Positions 6,459-7,225 of a stretch of 7,225 nt of DNA are shown here, one piece after another. Under the pieces are notes generated by a model, which worked only from the letters and a program-made list of their open reading frames with translations, made no database searches and was not told where the DNA came from. This stretch comes from Candidatus Electronema nielsenii. GTDB lineage: Bacteria; Desulfobacterota; Desulfobulbia; Desulfobulbales; Desulfobulbaceae. The DNA lies in the NCBI GenBank assembly GCA_026122915.1, contig JAGIXO010000091.1:1-7225 (forward strand). Direction: 5' to 3'. The translations under genes were made by a program, and so were the position numbers. Each line of letters opens with the position of its first letter. The first letter of the stretch is position 1.

Positions 6459-6673
6459 CACCACTCCAGCTTATCGAGTGTGACCCCGTTGCAATCAGGC
6501 TCTCTTCTGGCCTCTTGAATGCTGTGAACCATGCCGTCTATCGATCTCAAATATTCATCATCGCTGACATACTCTGACTGATCCAATATTTTTATCTCAT
6601 TCTTGAAATGCTTCAGTAACCATAAAAACTTCTCGACAATGCCGTCGTCTATTCGCAATGTAACTATTTTCAT
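6458..6673 (-). CDS. Probable antitoxin partner of the YoeB toxin
   Basis: This is a 71-residue acidic-ended small protein (MKIVTLRIDDGIVEKFLWLL near the start, DCNGVTLDKLEW at the end). The TLRIDD strand followed by an amphipathic helix is like small antitoxins that partner RelE-type toxins. It does not show the Phd/YefM N-terminal pattern that usually accompanies YoeB. The middle (SEYVSDDEYLRSIDGMVHSI) is polar and probably wraps the toxin, a common feature of antitoxins. The frame can start at a TTG at 6682, but the ATG at 6673 gives the natural beta-strand start and lies five bases after the stop of the preceding gene. Position immediately ahead of the toxin, with TGATG overlap, is the main evidence for its role. 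Autorepression by the complex is usual in such modules but no operator was identified. Confidence 0.75.
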   Translation of the reverse strand: MKIVTLRIDDGIVEKFLWLLKHFKNEIKILDQSEYVSDDEYLRSIDGMVHSIQEARREPDCNGVTLDKLEW

Positions 6674-6678
6674 GATGC

Positions 6679-6855
6679 TCAAACCGCTCGCTGAATGCGC
6701 TGCGCAGGTTTCGGCTTGAATGAAACAACGCGCCGTCCTTTCTGTCCTTGTTTTCTTCTCATATCTTCACATATTGCATGAAGATCATAATTAAACCGTT
6801 TTGCATACGCATCACGATGCTGACGGATTTCTTCCACAATTGAATCTTTCCACAT
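6679..6855 (-). CDS. Small partner protein of the PIN toxin (probable antitoxin)
   Basis: This 58-residue protein starts MWKDSIVEEIRQHRDAYAKR and continues with a helical FNYDLHAICEDMRRKQ segment, then a basic GQKGRRVVSFKPKP tail. Small proteins of this look (KDPIVEEIRxxRxxxAxxFxxDLxxI) are repeatedly encoded beside PIN-domain genes, and I take it as the antitoxin of the PIN toxin. The ATG at 6855 overlaps the PIN gene stop as TAATG and has GAGGTG six bases upstream (6862-6867). The frame is open to an upstream ATG at 6888, but that would lengthen the overlap and lacks support. The gene order, toxin first and partner second, is the reverse of the classic VapB-VapC order. No DNA-binding fold is obvious. 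Confidence 0.75.
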   Translation of the reverse strand: MWKDSIVEEIRQHRDAYAKRFNYDLHAICEDMRRKQGQKGRRVVSFKPKPAQRIQRAV

Positions 6856-7225
6856 TATTCGCACCTCGTCAGTTCTTGCGGCGTGCATATTGATGGAGGC
6901 TCATAGCCAAGTTCTCTGCATACAGCCTCAATCTTTGGACGCAGGACAGCGTTTGCGATATGCGAGCAGTTCCAAGTCAGCAAATAATCCATGCCGTTCA
7001 GTGCCGCTGCCGCAATATGCAGAGCATCTATTCTTGCTTTTGCAGGCAGAGGAACTTTTTGGATCAATATACTTGCAAGCTGCTCAACTTCTTCCGTTAT
7101 GTCGAGTTCAGGGATGTCATCCAACTGCTCAAGCCGCTTCTGTGCGGCATCCGGGTCGCCAGCTCCGGCCTCTTGGAGAACCAAGGCGGATATGTACAGC
7201 TCGAATTGGTCCCGGTTGTCCCACC
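6855..7225 (-). CDS. PIN-domain (VapC-type) toxin, N-terminus outside window
   Basis: The frame is open to the window end, so 122 C-terminal residues are seen and roughly 35-45 N-terminal ones are missing. The visible part begins WDNRDQFELYISALVLQEAG. PIN nucleases use a cluster of acidic residues to bind metal and cut RNA. Here the glutamate of VLQEAGAGD, the aspartate of RIDALHIA, and the block LLTWNCSHIAN are the typical second half of the site. The first conserved aspartate is off the window. The TTG at 7184 is internal, not the start. The C-terminus ends PPSICTPQEL, the usual end of this PIN subgroup. The stop overlaps the small partner gene (TAATG). A VapC-like tRNA or rRNA target is possible but is not shown by the sequence. 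Confidence 0.88.
   Translation of the reverse strand, partial: WDNRDQFELYISALVLQEAGAGDPDAAQKRLEQLDDIPELDITEEVEQLASILIQKVPLPAKARIDALHIAAAALNGMDYLLTWNCSHIANAVLRPKIEAVCRELGYEPPSICTPQELTRCE
6862..6867 (-). promoter_or_regulatory. Shine-Dalgarno site that decides the start of the PIN partner protein
   Basis: The minus strand reads GAGGTG, then six bases (CGAATA), then the ATG at 6855. The site lies inside the last codons of the PIN gene, which fits coupled translation. Confidence 0.65.

Overview
The window looks like a chromosomal segment of an anaerobic bacterium that uses the Wood-Ljungdahl (reductive acetyl-CoA) pathway. A sulfate reducer or relative in the Desulfobacterota is my best guess. 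The basis is a bacterial-type large subunit of the corrinoid iron-sulfur protein (acsC), anaerobic-type cobamide biosynthesis genes, and a mix of GC-rich metabolic genes with AT-richer accessory genes. The taxonomy is inference from gene content, not a match to a known genome.

Layout. Bases 1-263 are the 3' end of an IS5-family insertion sequence (plus strand), whose presumed terminal inverted repeat ends one base from the stop codon of the next gene. All genes after it are on the minus strand. Bases 265-3473 hold a two-gene operon: a HAD-family phosphatase followed, with an ATGA overlap, by an 857-residue fusion of a CobD-like PLP enzyme (threonine-phosphate decarboxylase) to CobQ (cobyric acid synthase). 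Bases 3474-4686 are an AT-richer patch with a minimal nucleotidyltransferase, a possible broken HEPN partner gene behind it, and a four-helix membrane protein of unknown function. Bases 4717-4743 form a terminator-like hairpin that ends acsC transcription. Bases 4758-6107 are a complete acsC. Bases 6198-7225 carry two tandem toxin-antitoxin modules packed into one probable operon: a PIN-domain toxin (cut by the window end) with a small partner, then a small antitoxin with a YoeB-type RNase toxin.

How the genes fit together. CobD and CobQ act at the amidation and aminopropanol-linker stage of corrinoid synthesis. AcsC is a corrinoid protein that carries methyl groups to acetyl-CoA synthase, so the window holds genes for making and for using a cobamide, separated by accessory genes. 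acsC stands without its usual partner acsD or any other acs gene in the window. The toxin-antitoxin modules, the nucleotidyltransferase with its damaged neighbour, and the IS remnant suggest that gene gain and loss have rearranged this region. I found no tRNA, rRNA, CRISPR array or riboswitch that I could support. No gene-free stretch exceeds 300 bases; the longest, 3474-3682, is described under its features.
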